64,000 nucleotides of DNA from Anaeramoeba flamelloides (GCA_027625915.1 JANTQA010000045.1:3596001-3660000), one strand, 5' to 3'; shown: positions 35,895-49,450, numbered from the stretch's first letter. Numbers and translations are program-made. Notes: generated from the letters alone by a model not told the origin.

Positions 35895-38800
35895 ATGTCT
35901 AAAAAATTAAAAAAACTCAAAAAACCAATTTTCTCAATTTCAATTGCAGAATTTGATATTGATATTGGAAATACCTTAACAAAAAGGTTCCCCGACTTCA
36001 AATTTGAAAAATACAATTACCAATCACTTGCAAATTTGGTAATTCCTGACGGTGCACATATCCATAAGAGTGATCACACTTATTTAGTTTTGGGCTGTGC
36101 TGGCGAAAAGGGTAGACACCGGCTTTTAATACTCTTTCTCCTCTTGAATTTTTTCTGAAATTTTTCTTTTTGTAAAAAAAAAACAATGAGAAAAAAGAAA
36201 AAAAAATTTCAAAAAAAACAAAAAAAAATTTTTTTCTCTTATTTGCAAAAAAAATAAAATAATTAAACAAAACAAAAACAAACAAAAAAAAACAAACAAC
36301 CCAAAAAAAAACTAACAAACGAACAGGATTTCCTTCTGAAACTTGTGAAGAGTCGTACGTTTTTGGTATTGGAATTTTTGTTTGTATCCATGATGAAACA
36401 GTCCGAAGAGGAGCCAAACAAAGTTCAATATTATTACTTTCAAAGTTGCCTTATTTCCCCTTATATTTACCCTTATTAAAGACAACACTAACAAAATATA
36501 TGCTGAACCCAAACATCAGTCACATCAAGACTTTATATAAAGCGTTAAATGAAAATTTACAAAAAGGAAATCAATTAAAGCTATGGGGAGAAACAATCCC
36601 TTTAAACATTCCAAGGTATGCAATTGACGAGTTCCCAGGTAACCATTCTCCTCTTTTCCCTTTCCCAAAATCCTTTTCTTTTTTTCAATTTCAATTTCTT
36701 TTTCTTTTTCTTTTCCTTACAAATTTGGATCTTGCTCTTTTTTACTCTGAAAATAAACTCAAAAAAATAAATGGAAAAATTAACTTTGTTTTTATTGAAT
36801 TAGGCGCGAGTCTTGTTGAGCTTGTGAAGCTATTTAAAATGGACACCATGCTTCTTTGGTATGCAATGTTGCAAAGATCTCGAATTTTTGTTATTGGACA
36901 GCCGGCCGGGAAGGTTAGTAATTGTGTGATCAGTACCCCTTTATTAGTGCAGCCTTTAAAAGGCTATACCGGTTTTTTGGTTCCTTATGTTGCACTAACA
37001 GATGTGCATTTGATTGAAAAACCTTCCTTTATCGCAGGATCAACCAATCCAATTTTTTCGATGAGACCAGAATGGTGTGATTTTGTTGCGTCGTTTGCGA
37101 CAGGTACGGTTACTCAGAACAAAGAAGAAAAAATTAAAATCACTGGTAAAAACATTTCCTGAATAATATTTCAATAACCTTCTTTTCTTTTGATTATTCT
37201 TTTTCTCAATTTTAATAAAACCGTAACAATCAAATCAAAATTCAAAATTCTAAATTCAGATTACAAATGCCAAAGAAAAAAAATTTTTTAAGACTCATTT
37301 AAGGGAATAATCTCTATTAAATTTTTTTTTACCTAAATTTAATAGAGATTGTGAAAATTTTTTGCCAATAACTTAGATTTGAAACCCCTGTTCATTTTCA
37401 ATATCAAACATATTTCTAGATAAGGAATCCTTATTTAGAAATTGATCTTAAAAAAAATATTAGAGGCTAGTCCCTGAACAATTTTTTTTTTTTTTTTGAG
37501 ATGAAGAATTCACTAATGTTCTTTTTAGACATTCGAGAACTGAACAATGTGTATTTGCTAAACAACACAAACTGTAAAATAAAACAAAAAAAATATTAAA
37601 CCAAGCACACCAAGAGTCACAGGTGTTTTGAAAAAACAGGAATAAAAGTTTTAAAAAGTGCTTCTAAGACTGCTTAAAAGAGTGAATAAAACAGACCAAG
37701 CAACACTTTTTAAAAACATACAGCACTCACTTTTTTAAAATAGCTGTACCAAAACATAATTTCTAAAATTTTGTTTTTTACCAGCTGTTTTTAAAATGTA
37801 TGGACTTTTTTTTTTTATGATATTTTCAGAATTAAAACTTTTTGAAAGTTTTCTATTTTAATAAAGTGAAAACTTTTTCATAATTAAAAGTTTTTTCAAA
37901 GTTTTCTATTTTAATAATACGTTGGATAGACCTTTGAATTTGAGGCAGATGTTGGAGTATTAAGAAAAGTGCTTTTTTTAAAAAAAATCACCACACTTTA
38001 TTAAAATAGAAAACTTTCAAAAAGTTTTAGTTCTGGAAATCTCATAAAAAAAAAAAGTTCCTCATCTTTTTAAAATGGCTGTACCAAATTAATTCAGGTC
38101 TTTGATTAATCTCTATTGATTTGGATTTACAATTCTTAAAATTATCAAGAACTTTATATAATTAATTAATTTAACGACTTCTGTTCACATCTCTATTCTA
38201 TTTTTCTCGAGCAAAAATAATAAAACAATATAAATCCCAATTCAAAATTTTTAACACACCAAAATTCGATTTGTGAAAAAAAAAAACTTATTTAATCTAT
38301 TCAAGAAGATTTACCAAATTAGAACCATTCACTAATTGAAATGTTAACACTTGTTTATAAATTACAATACCCACAAAACAATAAATAAATAATTATCAAT
38401 ACAAATAAATCATGGGTGTATTCAAAATTTGGAGAAGAGCAAAACAAAAAAATACATAGATAAATTTGTTTAAATTCTATTAGGAAATATTGATCGATCA
38501 AATGGTTCGATACTACCAACTAATTTTATTTGAGTTCTTCTATTTGGAATAACTCAACTTTAACATAATATCAATGGTTGAAAAAAATTTTGATACAACG
38601 AAACAAATTAAGTAATTCAAACAATGAAATGAAAAGAAAAACTAAAAGATGAAAAAATGATTTTCATATTTTACAAAAATCAAAATTATCTCCAATTTCA
38701 ATAAAATTGTATTATTGTGATTATTTGGAACATTTTAGCTGTGTGGAAAATTTTGAATTTTAGTTTAAAAAATGATGCTATATTTTTCAGATCTACATCA

Positions 38801-41800
38801 CTTGATATATTTGATATTGGCTTTAATGTTATTTCTTTTTTCAAAAATCATATACTTTTGTAAAAAGGCGAATATAAAATAATATAAACTAAATTTCATA
38901 ATAAATGTCCCAATTTTTTTTTATTTTTTTTTTAGTTTTTTTTATTTTATTTTTAGACTAAAAACAAATATTTCTAGAGTATAAAACTGAATATTAAAAT
39001 AGTAATTTTTTTATTATAATAGATAACTTCAATTTATTAAAATATTTATTTTCAAAATTTTTTTTTAACGGGCCAATGATTTTGAAATGGATTTTTGATG
39101 CAAAAATCACAGAATCGAAATTTTCTTTCATTAAACGGGAAAAAAATACACTAGATTAAATCTTGAAAAAATATTTTATTATGATACAGAAGTAATTTTA
39201 TTGCATATTCTTATCTAACATTGGGTAAATTTCTATTTAATTTTTTCAAATAATTATTTTAAATATAAATTTAATCTTAATTTTTTAATTCATCAAATGA
39301 TTATTAATAAATAAATCAAATAATGATTTCAAGAATTAATGTATTAATAAAAAAATATTAGAAAAGAAAAATAAACAAAATAATTTATAAAATAAAGTGG
39401 TCTTATTTAAAAAAATATAATTTAACAAACACTAAATAATATAACCCAAAAGTCCAAGTTTTTATTTGCTAGATGACTTATATTAGGGGAATTACAAATA
39501 AATTAAAATAAGATCGCTATATATATATATATATTTTAACTCAAACTTTTTATTTGTAAAAAATTAAAAGTATATAATTCTCGACAACTACTGATAAGAA
39601 AGTGATTACTTCTCTAAAAAGTTTAGGATAGTACTGTAGTTACTGTGTAAAGATTTTGGGAAATCCTTGAGTAATTAGGCAAAGTTTTGAAAATTTTCTG
39701 ATCTTCTTATTTTTTATTCTAATTGGGTAAAATAAGAAGTATTTTACTAATATATTTTGACTTTAAAAATGTTATTTAAAGTTATTTTAGAAGAAATTAA
39801 CCAAATTTTTTTTCGGGCGTTTTTAATCTCAATAATTCCAAAAGATCGCCGTGCTCAAGGATTTAAGACATGGGAAAATTAATTTGGTTCAAGTAACCCA
39901 ATTATTTGTTCAATAGACGACAAAGAAAAAAAGTCATTCAATTTTCCCTTAAAGGTAGGAAATTGAATGAATTCATTTTCTTTGTTTAAAAACAATTTCT
40001 AAAACCAAACACCTTTTTTTTGTTTTGGTTCGCTTGGAATCAATATCATTTTTAAAAAAATAAAAAAAGTTTGGTCTCTTTTTTACTTGAAAAAGGAGAG
40101 AAAAGGCCATTTATAGAAGATTTTGAAAATGAGAAAAAAAGATATTTGCAATTTAAGAAAGCAGAAAAAAAAAAAAACATTTTTTTTTACTATGTCAAGT
40201 TAAGAAATTTTTTGAGGAATGTTCGAAATTAGTCATTGTTAAGAATATCTAATAGTTGCACGCAGGGTTTATGTTTGATCGCCTTTTAAGATGTTTCTTA
40301 ATAAACGTGAAAAAAAAGGGAAAATAGAGACTTATTGAAAAGTTGGATGATCTAGTTTGTCTCTGTGTGATGTTAAATCAAGTTTTATCCTTAATGGGAG
40401 AAAATGAAAAATTTAACTTCAATGTTTTCAATGTCTCCATTGATTGGAGAAAAAGATCCTTTGAAGAGCAACTTCTTTCAAGTTACCATTAAAAAATAAA
40501 AAATTGGCTTAAATTTTTTTGTTTATTCTTTTAAGTTGTGTCGAGTTAGATCTCGAGTTTCAAAAATAAATAGCACCTCATATTGTTTCAGTTGTTCAAA
40601 AATCACCAGTTATAATTCCTTGTTTTGGATCCCCTTCCAGACTCAAAATAATGATATTGTTCTAGTGCTAAGAGGATATTAATAATTGTTATTCGAACTC
40701 CTCAATATCATCTTATATCACTTCAAACAATACCATATTTTTTGTTCTTCCAGTCCAAACTCAGATTAAAACAAGGAAATTGTTTCCAAATGGAACTAAT
40801 AAACAACGTTATTTAAGAATTTTACTAAAATGAAATTATTAAAAATAAATTACTATTTTCTGTTTCATTACATTGGAATTTTTTCTAAATTAAAAATATT
40901 TATTGAATCAATCGATATAAATGTCAATAAAAAACACTATATTTCTTGACAAAATATTACATTTTTTTTTTTTTATCCTTGTCAAATCTCTAACTTTTAT
41001 TTGATAATGAAACTTTTTTATATTGATTGGTTTATCTTTAAGGGGGGGAGAATTTCCTATTTCTCTAAAGCGAATATATACAAAAAATTAATTTTGAACT
41101 AAAAAAAAAAAAGAATAGAAAAGAATAAAAATCATTCTAATAAAAAGTTTTCAAAAGTAAAAAAAGATTAAACACAACCTTGCAACTCTTTGAAAAACAA
41201 TCAATTCTTATAATTTGTATTACAAAACAAATTTTTTCAAGAAATTCATCTTCGAGATTTTAATAATCATTGTTTACATATAGTGGTTATATTTCGAGTT
41301 GTGTTTAGAGCAGTGAAAAAAATACCGTATATGAAAAAAATCCCGGACAAGATTTTTAATTGTGAATATTAGTCAAATTATTGTGTAATTTCATTTATTT
41401 ACAATCAAATTCCTTTTTTTAAGCTTCCAACTTTTTCAATTATAACTCCCCCACTTATTAGAATGATGATTGATGAAATCACACTTGTTCAAAACACCAT
41501 TTAATCAATCAAAAAACAAGAATAAAAATTATCATTTTCCAAACTCTAGTAAACCTCTATAAAACTGGATTGTTTTTCAAAAAAAGTTGATCAACATTAG
41601 GCTATCAAACAATTACTCGAGTATTCTAGAGACACATTACTTTGATGGACTTTAGGTAGGTTTATTACTAATCTCATAAAAAAATTGGTTATTTATAATA
41701 AGGATTTAATTGAAATTATACAAAAATTTTACTAATAATCACAATTAAAAATCTTGTCCGGGATTTTTTTCATGTCCGGTATTTTTTTCCCAACTATACT

Positions 41801-44800
41801 TCTATATACTCTTTTAGTAATTGTCTGATTTTCTTTTTTATTTTTATGATAAGTGGAAAATGTAATTAATTAAATATATTCAATTTATTTATGTTAGGGA
41901 ATTTAAAAATAAAATTTCGATTTTATATTATTACAAAAGTTTAATAATAAAGAATAGGAAAGAATAAAAGACTTATAAAGTCTTTATTTTTAAAAACATA
42001 ATTTTTTACAAAAATTATAGCAAATTGGCATTTTCTAATTTAATGATATTTAATTGTTATTCAACATATAAATTGAATAATATGTATATATTGATTATTA
42101 ATATTGTTTTTTTTTTTATATGTATAAAAATTCATTAATCAAATTTAAACAAAAAATTTATAGGAAGTGATCGAGAACATATCAAAAATGTTCTTAGTGG
42201 TGTTAATGATAATAAAAGTGAATCTTGGGTAAGAGAACAATTTACAGAATACACGGAAAAAATTTTACAATCCTGGGCAAATGGAAATCCAAAATCTTCA
42301 CATAAAAAGTATCTTCCAAATTTTACTAAAACACAATTATTTGAAGGTTATGTTCAGGAGTTAAGTAATAGAATAACACAATTAAAACCAGAAGAAAAAA
42401 AATCACCAAAGGACTTTCTTGGAATTTTATCTGATGAAAATGAAGAACTTGGTGCATTGGAAAAAACAAAAACTTTATACACATTACATGGAAATTTGGT
42501 AAATTTAACTGCAATTGAAGAAGCTTGTGACCTTGAGGGGGTCAAAATAATGTCTAAATTCCTTGGCGAAAAATCTGCTCAAGTTAGAAAATATGCTACG
42601 GGGGTAATTTCACAAGTAAGTAAAATTAATAAATTTTTATTGATGCATTTAACATTTTATTTCTATTTTTTCAATTATGGGGAATAAAAACAACGAAATA
42701 CAAAATAAAATTTTAATAAGGAATCAATATTAAAAAAAGTATCAACCTCAAATAAACTGTTTTACACATAAATTTTAAAATAAATCTGAAAACAACTATA
42801 ATATTTCAAGTTGATCTCTAATGTAATGACTAGTTTTTTTTTTTGAATAGTCGGGGCAGTAAATGAAAAAAAAAACAATCAGTAATTTGTTGATTAGCAT
42901 ACAAACAGTCTTTTATTTTAGTTAGCATCATTAATTTTTTAATTTTAATTATTCTTCTGTTGGATGGTTTGTGATTGTTTGATTTAAAAAAGAATTTGAA
43001 AAGTTGTTTTGTTTTTTAATTTTCTTTTTCAATTCTCTTAATAACTATTTTTCGATTATTGAAAGAGAAATTATCGATTAAAATAAATATTCTTTTTTCA
43101 AATAAAATAATTGCTTATTTCATCCCTGTGTGTTGAATATTGTGTCTTTTGTTGAATTGAATCCATAATTCATATAACACTCTTAATTAAAATTAATTGT
43201 TTATTTTTTCTTTTAACCACAAATGGTGTTATTATAAAAATTAAAATAAAAATAAAAAAAAGTAGAAAGATAGAGATTTAAGAAAAAAATCAGATAAAAC
43301 ATTCAAATCACAAAGATCAAATAAATCACATAAATTGCAGAAACTAAAGAATATTCATAATACTAAAAAAAAAAAAAAAAATCAAATCATCATGTTAATA
43401 AGAATCAAAAACACACAAAAAAATATTTAGTATTCTTTGGTTTTTGTGATTTTTATAATTTCTGTGACTTTTTTTCTGTGTTAACTAATATTTCCTCAAA
43501 TGTCATTGCCAAATCTTCTTTATTTTAACAATAGAATTTCATTTGAAAATTTTTGTAAATATTTATTTCACAAAAAAAAAAAAAAATTTGATCAGGTGAT
43601 AAGGATTATTGTACATATTCTTTTTGTTCAATTTATTAAAATTTAATAGTTTTGAAACCCAATTTGCTTTTAAAAAACAATTACCAAAAGTATTCGAGCA
43701 ATGGAAATTTTTTTCAAGATTTTGAAACATACAAGACATTTTTTTTTCCTTTTATGATCAAATTAAATTGAAAAAAAAGAGTATCTGCTCTGTTTAAAAC
43801 AATAATCTTTATGATTTAGGATCTATTTGAAAAAAATCGAATATTTTCCATTTTGGGTATTTTCGGTGTTTTTTCACGCATTCAATATCTCACATAAGGC
43901 AGTATTATGAAATTTCCTTAAAAATTAGTTTTATGTTTATTTTCAAAAATTTGGTTGTTTGAAATATTCCAAAAAATACTCAAAATCGGAAATAAACTCT
44001 TATCAGTCAAAGGGACCGAGTTTTATTGAAGAATAGAACATATTCTATGAATTTAATCTATTATTCTTCTCAAAATAAAATTTTCAATTTTAGAGCAAAA
44101 TCATTTTTTCAAATTTTGTAAAGTTTTTTTTTGTTTTGTGATTTTTGTTTTTATTTTGCTTTTTTCCATTTACGTAATCTGTTTCGTTAGATCTGGAATT
44201 TTTAATCGATGGTTGATAGAAGGTTAGTGTTGGATTTGTTAAATTGGAAAATCACATACAATTGGTCGATGGTATCTTATCATTTGAACGATCAACAATT
44301 GTTGGTTAAATTTCAACAAATTTACCAATACATTTTTTGTTCAGCTCGTTTCCTTATTTTGGACAGACCAATTTTTATTTATGAGTTTTATATGTTAATA
44401 TTTTATTTGGATGAAAATGATTACTTATTAAAAACATTAATACTATGTGTAACTTAAATCTGTTTTTATATTAGGTTTGTAAAAATACAATAAATTTGGA
44501 GTTTTTTTTTTGCCTATTTTTGATTTTGGGTGTGTCCAAATTTTTGGGATGGGGTTTAGTTTTCATTTTCTAGAAATTTTCACTTTTAATTTTTCATTTT
44601 CCATTTTCCATTTTTCATTTTTTATATTCAAATCTTTTACTTTTTTACTAATCATATTATTAATTTTAAAAAAATTTCGAATCTAAACCCAAATATTTAA
44701 AACAACAATTAATTCTTCATATAGTTATCGTTGTGTGTAAAGGGACAATTATCTGTTATGAGTGGTTCAATCTTAGAGCAAATTGTAGCATTATTAGATG

Positions 44801-46549
44801 ATAAAATGTCCAATGTACAAAATGCAGCTTGCTATTGCTTAATGAAAATTTCCTCATTATATATTGGTGCTGATAGTTTAGTAGAAAGAGGTGTTCATTT
44901 AAAATTTAAAGAAATGATTGAAAAATCAACCGATCTCAAACTTAAATCAACAGCAGCCCAAGCTTTAGTTCAAGTAATTATTATATTTTTTTAATTTTTT
45001 ACTTTTTTTTCTTTTAATTATATCTATTACTTTTCATTTTTCATTTCCTTTCCTTTTCCTTTTATTTGTCTTCTTGTTTTTATTTTACTATTATTTGTTT
45101 TCTTTATAAAAAAAAAAAAAAAAACAATTTATCAATTTGTATATATATCTTATTATAATTATTTTTTCTTAATCATTTATTATTTTTAATAAAACATTAG
45201 ATTTATAATTTTTTACCAAATATCGAAAAAGTTGATATTGGAGGATTTACGAAAGAATTTGAAAGCGTTGATCCAAAATATGTATCAAATTTAATTAAAT
45301 TATTTGATCTTTATGAAAGAGAATTGCCAAAAAGAATTGAACCTTCAAACGAATTAAAAAAGCATTTAACAGGTTTGAAAAGCGATAATTCTGAAAATAG
45401 AGTCTTGGCAACACAATATTTATTAACTGATTTGGTATCAAAGCCACAAATGATACAAGAACTTATATTAACCGATTCTCTTGATATTATTTTTGAAAAT
45501 GAGAAATTGAACCCCCCGGACCATAAACTTTCTCAATTATGTGTTGATGTGCTTGTTATTGCTGTCGATACCTTTGCTGGAAGAGTGGAAATAATTAAAA
45601 ATAGATTCATAAATCGTGCATTAACCCAACTTAGAACAACAAGTGATCCATTATATATTTTTTACATTTTAAGGTATTATTTTTTTTTCTTTTTTTTTTT
45701 CTTATATATTTATATATTTCGTTTTAATTATTTTGTTTCCCTGTAGAGTCGTTTTCCAAAAGTTAAAATAGAACAGTTTTACAAAGTATTCAATATATTA
45801 TTCTGTTTCTTCTTTGAAACTATTTTATTCCGAATATTTGTAAATCTTTTTTTTATTTGCCTTTTTTAAAATAAATTTATTTTTGATTTTCTTTTTTCTT
45901 TTTTATTTGATAATTTGGTAACATTTTTTATTGAAAAATTGTTTAAATTCTATTATATTCAATTATATAAATTAATTAATATTTTTTAAAAAAAAAAAGA
46001 TTTTTGGAAGTCGCCTCACAACATAAAAACACTGCAGGGATTATTGTTGAGAATGATGGGTTAAAAATCGCAGTGCAGACTGTTTTAAAGCACATCTCAA
46101 GGCCAATGTTTAATACTCTAACACTTCCAGGCTTAGGAATCATTAAATATTTATATTTATCACTATCAGAAAAGAAATCAGAATTCTTTGAGCATGCAAA
46201 AGCCCTTGAGCCATTCTTTGTTCACCCAACAAAAAGATTTGTATCTCAGCCTTCACATGATCGCGAAATCCAAGACTCACTTCTTAAAATCATAAAGTTG
46301 GCTGAATTTAACATGGATGAAGTAATGAAAAATAGTTTAAAAAGAGAATCATTAGAAAAGAAATTTACAGAATATCATGGCAGTGATAAAAAAGAAAAAT
46401 TTGGCATTTCGTTCTCTGAAAATTCTTTATTAAAAAATTATACTCTTGAACAATTAGTGCCAAAAATGCCCGAAAAAAGGAAAAATGAAGTTAAAGAATT
46501 TATTGAATTTATGAAAGCTCCTTTTGATGGCGAAACTGGGTTGAATTAA
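35895..46549 (+). CDS. DENN-domain (Afi1/AVL9-like) protein continuing into armadillo/HEAT-like repeats
   Basis: DENN proteins act in Rab/Arf membrane traffic. Exons 35895-36111, 36327-36638, 36804-37145, 42164-42615, 44725-44973, 45201-45673 and 46000-46549 join in phase to 864 residues. The N-terminal part has the Afi1-type start (SIAEFDIDIGNTL, then LVIPDGAHIHKSDHTYLVL), the SPA/cDENN run (DETVRRGAKQSSILLLSKLP) and the segment FIAGSTNPIFSMRPEW seen in AVL9-type DENNs. Exon 4 continues with ITGSDREHIKNVLSG and WVREQFTEYTEKILQSW, like the end of a DENN module. From about residue 400 the chain looks helical-repeat (LLDDKMSNVQNAACYCLMKI, FLGEKSAQVRKYATGVIS), somewhat like the armadillo protein RSPH14. 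Introns are 215, 165, 5018, 2109, 227 and 326 bp. The 5.0-kb link is inferred from phase (G|GA, Gly) and content. An alternative donor GTACGG at 37104 is also in phase. Confidence 0.72.
37790..38090. mobile_element. Compact foldback element
   Basis: The left arm (CAGCTGTTTTTAAAAT, then AAAACTTTTTGAAAGTTTTC, TATTTTAATAAAGTG, ending about 37870) matches the reverse complement of the right arm (about 37988-38085) over about 90 bp. The spacer is about 120 bp. Confidence 0.65.
38231..38767. repeat. Repeat A copy 3 (MITE-like)
   Basis: Closest to copy 1: both share TTTTTAACACACCAAAATTC near the left end and the same interior order. Ends TTTTAGTTTA. Lies in the 5.0-kb intron of the DENN-armadillo gene. 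Confidence 0.75.
41315..41789. mobile_element. Repeat E copy 1: MITE with about 50-bp terminal inverted repeats
   Basis: The left end reads GAAAAAAATACCGTATATG and then AAAAAAATCCCGGACAAG, ATTTTTAATTGTGA. The right end is its reverse complement with about three differences (GGACAT for GTATAT). There is no coding frame, so it is non-autonomous. No target-site duplication is obvious. Superfamily not determined. Confidence 0.85.
42616..44724 (+). other. 2109-bp fourth intron of the DENN-armadillo gene
   Basis: Donor GTAAGT after TCACAA and acceptor ATATAG before TTATCG, both phase 0. It holds repeat A copy 4 near its 3' end. Confidence 0.8.
44060..44558. repeat. Repeat A copy 4 (MITE-like, reverse orientation)
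   Basis: Its right end is CCAAATTTTTGGGATGGGG then TTTA, the reverse complement of the copy 2 left end. The interior GATCAACAATTGTTGG matches copy 2 reversed. The left end is not sharply defined. Confidence 0.7.
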
Positions 46550-48039
46550 CTTTTCCAAAAGTTTTTTTGTTTGCTTTTTTTATTATGATGATTTTTTTTT
46601 TACCTTTTCTTTAATTATTTTTTTTATTTTGTTTTTTTAAAGAAATTTATGAACCAAAATTACTCTTTTAATTAAACTAAAATTTATATTTTTATTTTAA
46701 AAATTTTACTTTTTAAATGTTTTAATGTTTGTTTTTTTTTAAGGTACGAAATGAGGGTTACTTGAACTTTCAAATTTTGAATATCTAATTGGGTACATTT
46801 TCAATTTGTTTAAAAAAATATTAATCCTATGTGATTATGTAAATATAATACACATAATCAACAAATTCAATTTCAAACCTTTTTTTTTTCATAATTTCAT
46901 TATAAACAATATTTCAAAAATTAGTTACCTGTCTGAAATCATAAATTGGAAAAAAATTTTTTACTTTTGGATTCAAGAAATACCAAGAAATAAATTTTAT
47001 TCATAATTGGCTTTTTCATTAATACCAACTAAAAAAAGTCTGATTTTTTATAAAATTATAAAAAAAAACATAAAATGAAAATGAATATAATTTTTGAAAT
47101 GAGTATTCTGGTTTTTTTCGGAATGGGCCTTAATTGGGAAAAAGTTATCAGTGATATTTGTTGTGAATGAATATATGAATTTTAAAAGTTATTAAATAGT
47201 TACAATTTTTTTGATTTTTTTCCTTTTTATAAGTTCTTTTGTTTTAATACAAATCTTTCACAAAAAATGACTGATATAAAAAAAAAATTGAATATTTTTT
47301 AAAAACTGTTTTTGGTATAAAGAATATTAATAATTTTTAATAAGAAAAGGTAAAAAAAATTGACAAGACCATATTTATAAGCATTTTTAAGAGAGTTAAC
47401 ATTTTCAAAAAATAATTTAGAAAACTTCAATTAGTCGTTAAAAAGTACTCAAATATTTTAAATCATGTTATTTAAATGAATTAATCTTTGTAAAAAAAAA
47501 ATTAATAATTAACAACTAGTGTGGTTTTTGTACATTAAAAAAGTTAACCTTTGGAATGATACTTGTAATAATTGCTATGAAACTTTTCTATTATTAAGTT
47601 GATATTGAAGGGGCTTTCTGGTAATCTTTTTTTTTAAGAAAAATTATAATAAAAAGAAATTTAACGATATAAATAATTTAATAAAAAAATTTCTTGTTCT
47701 AAAGATCTTTAAACTTCTATTTATAATGTTTTAGACGCTCTATTAATTGAAGCAGTTATTTTTGTCCGTTTTTGACTATTTTAATTGTTAGGATATTACT
47801 GAAAAATATTTTTTTTGTGACTTTGGAAATTGATAGCTTTGAAACCAAAATATCATTTTTTATTCTATTTTGTAAAAGGAATCAAAATATGTTCAAATGG
47901 GGTCTTTTATATTTTTATTTTTTGAACATTTTTTTGTTTAGATTTTTTGTGAACAAATTGGATAGTGTATGAAATTATGTTAATTGGTTGATGCTTAAAA
48001 TTACTCAATAAATAAATCAATAAAATAGACCGGATTAGG

Positions 48040-49450
48040 TGTGTGTTTGTAACAAATCTTTTCTTTTTAGAAGACAAAATACGAAAGATCACCTTTCAAG
48101 ATATTTTAGTTGAAATTAAGATTTAAAAAAAAATCATCAAAATATATTTATGAAAATTTCTTTATTATTCATCTTCTTTTTTTGAATCCAAGTAAACCTG
48201 ATATAACGTTGTATTTCTCGCCCCTAACTTTTTTTTTTTATTTTATTTCGATTTTTTTTTAAAATTCATTTTCAGAATTCTTTTTTTGAAATATTTTTTT
48301 AAAAATAAGTCAAACGAAGAATAATATTACAACCATTAAAGGAAAACAGTTGAAAAATTGAAAATCGAAAAAAAAAACTACAAAACGTTAATTCCAGAGA
48401 AAAAGAAAATATTGTTAAAAAATTGAAAACAATGTTCATATTTATTTTGAATTTATTGAAATAAAAGGGGTATAAATAATTTGAATTCAACTATACATTC
48501 AATAAATCTAGGTTTCAGTAGTAAAGAAACAAATAAATATCATATTTCCTTAAAAAGAATCAGATAGTAGATGAATTGAAAAAAAATGGGTTATAAAATT
48601 CATTTTGGATAATATTTTTCTAAATGGTAAATAATTTTTTATTAAAAATTTATCAAATAAAAAATTTTTTATTGGAATTAAAAATAAAACAAAGTCATGA
48701 AGGAGATTTTACAGTGAATTTTAAGTAGAAGGTCAATAAAAAAAAAAGATATTTCTTTTATTTTTTATTGATCGACTTGTTTCATTATTTTAATTTATCG
48801 TAGCGAAAAAAATACACAACATGAAAATAATCAGTAAAAGATCTTTAATTGTGAATATTCAGAAAATTGTTTTGTAATTTCTGTTAATTAAAATTAAATC
48901 CATTTTTTATAAATATCAAACTTTTTAAAATTATAACTCCCACACTTATTAAAATGACGATTAAATTAAATAAAAATTGTAAAAAACATCATTTATTGAA
49001 CCAAAAAATAAGAATAAAAATTATCATTTTCGAAAACTCGGGTAAACCACTATATAAATCTATTGTTTTTCAAAAAAATCAGATCGACTTAGTCCATCAA
49101 ACAATTCCTTGAGTATTCTTTAGGCACCCTGCTTTAATGAACTTTGGGTAGATTTATTACTTTTTTCATAAAAAATTTCGTTATTTATAACAAGGATTTA
49201 ATTTATCAATATTTGCAATTACACAACAATTTCCCTAGATATTGACAATTCAAAATCATTTCAGGTATTTTTTTCACGACTCTACATTTATCAATAAGTA
49301 AGTAAATCTATTAGACTGGTTTCATAGAATAATCCCATTTCGTTTTAAGCGTTCATATGACTAGTTAAAGAAATGATTTTAATAATTCTTTTTTGAATAA
49401 ATAATGTAACTCAGAATTCGTAAAAGGTAACTCCTTCCTTAAATTTAGAT
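48040..49450 (+). repeat. Repeat D copy 2, carrying a nested repeat E
   Basis: Blocks correspond to copy 1 (CGAAAGATCACCTTTCAAG, GTATTTCTCGCC, ATATCATATTTCCTTAAAAA, TAGTTAAAGAAATGATTTT). Repeat E copy 2 interrupts it at 48804-49275. Confidence 0.55.
48804..49275. mobile_element. Repeat E copy 2: older MITE copy nested in repeat D
   Basis: Same size (472 against 475 bp) and the same internal order as copy 1 (AATTATAACTCCCACACTTA, GAATAAAAATTATCATTTTC, TTTATAACAAGGATTTAAT). Its terminal inverted repeats are more diverged (GAAAAAAATAC ... GTATTTTTTTC). Confidence 0.75.

Larger units (their letters stand above)
37146..42163 (+). other. 5018-bp third intron of the DENN-armadillo gene (inferred)
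   Basis: Donor GTAAAA follows ATCACTG, and acceptor TTTATAG precedes GAAGTGAT. Phase 1 matches and gives a Gly codon. It contains a foldback element (about 37.79-38.09 kb), repeat A copy 3 and repeat E copy 1. The alternative is two separate genes, the second with an unseen first exon. Confidence 0.65.

Noticed and set aside
36998-37162. Stop at 37162 as the true end of the DENN protein (295 residues)
   Set aside because: A GT donor just before it is in phase with the next plus-strand exon, which continues DENN-like sequence. The short form remains the alternative.
44209-44457. 82-codon plus frame in the DENN-armadillo intron
   Set aside because: It falls inside repeat A copy 4, and the corresponding frame is not conserved in the other copies.
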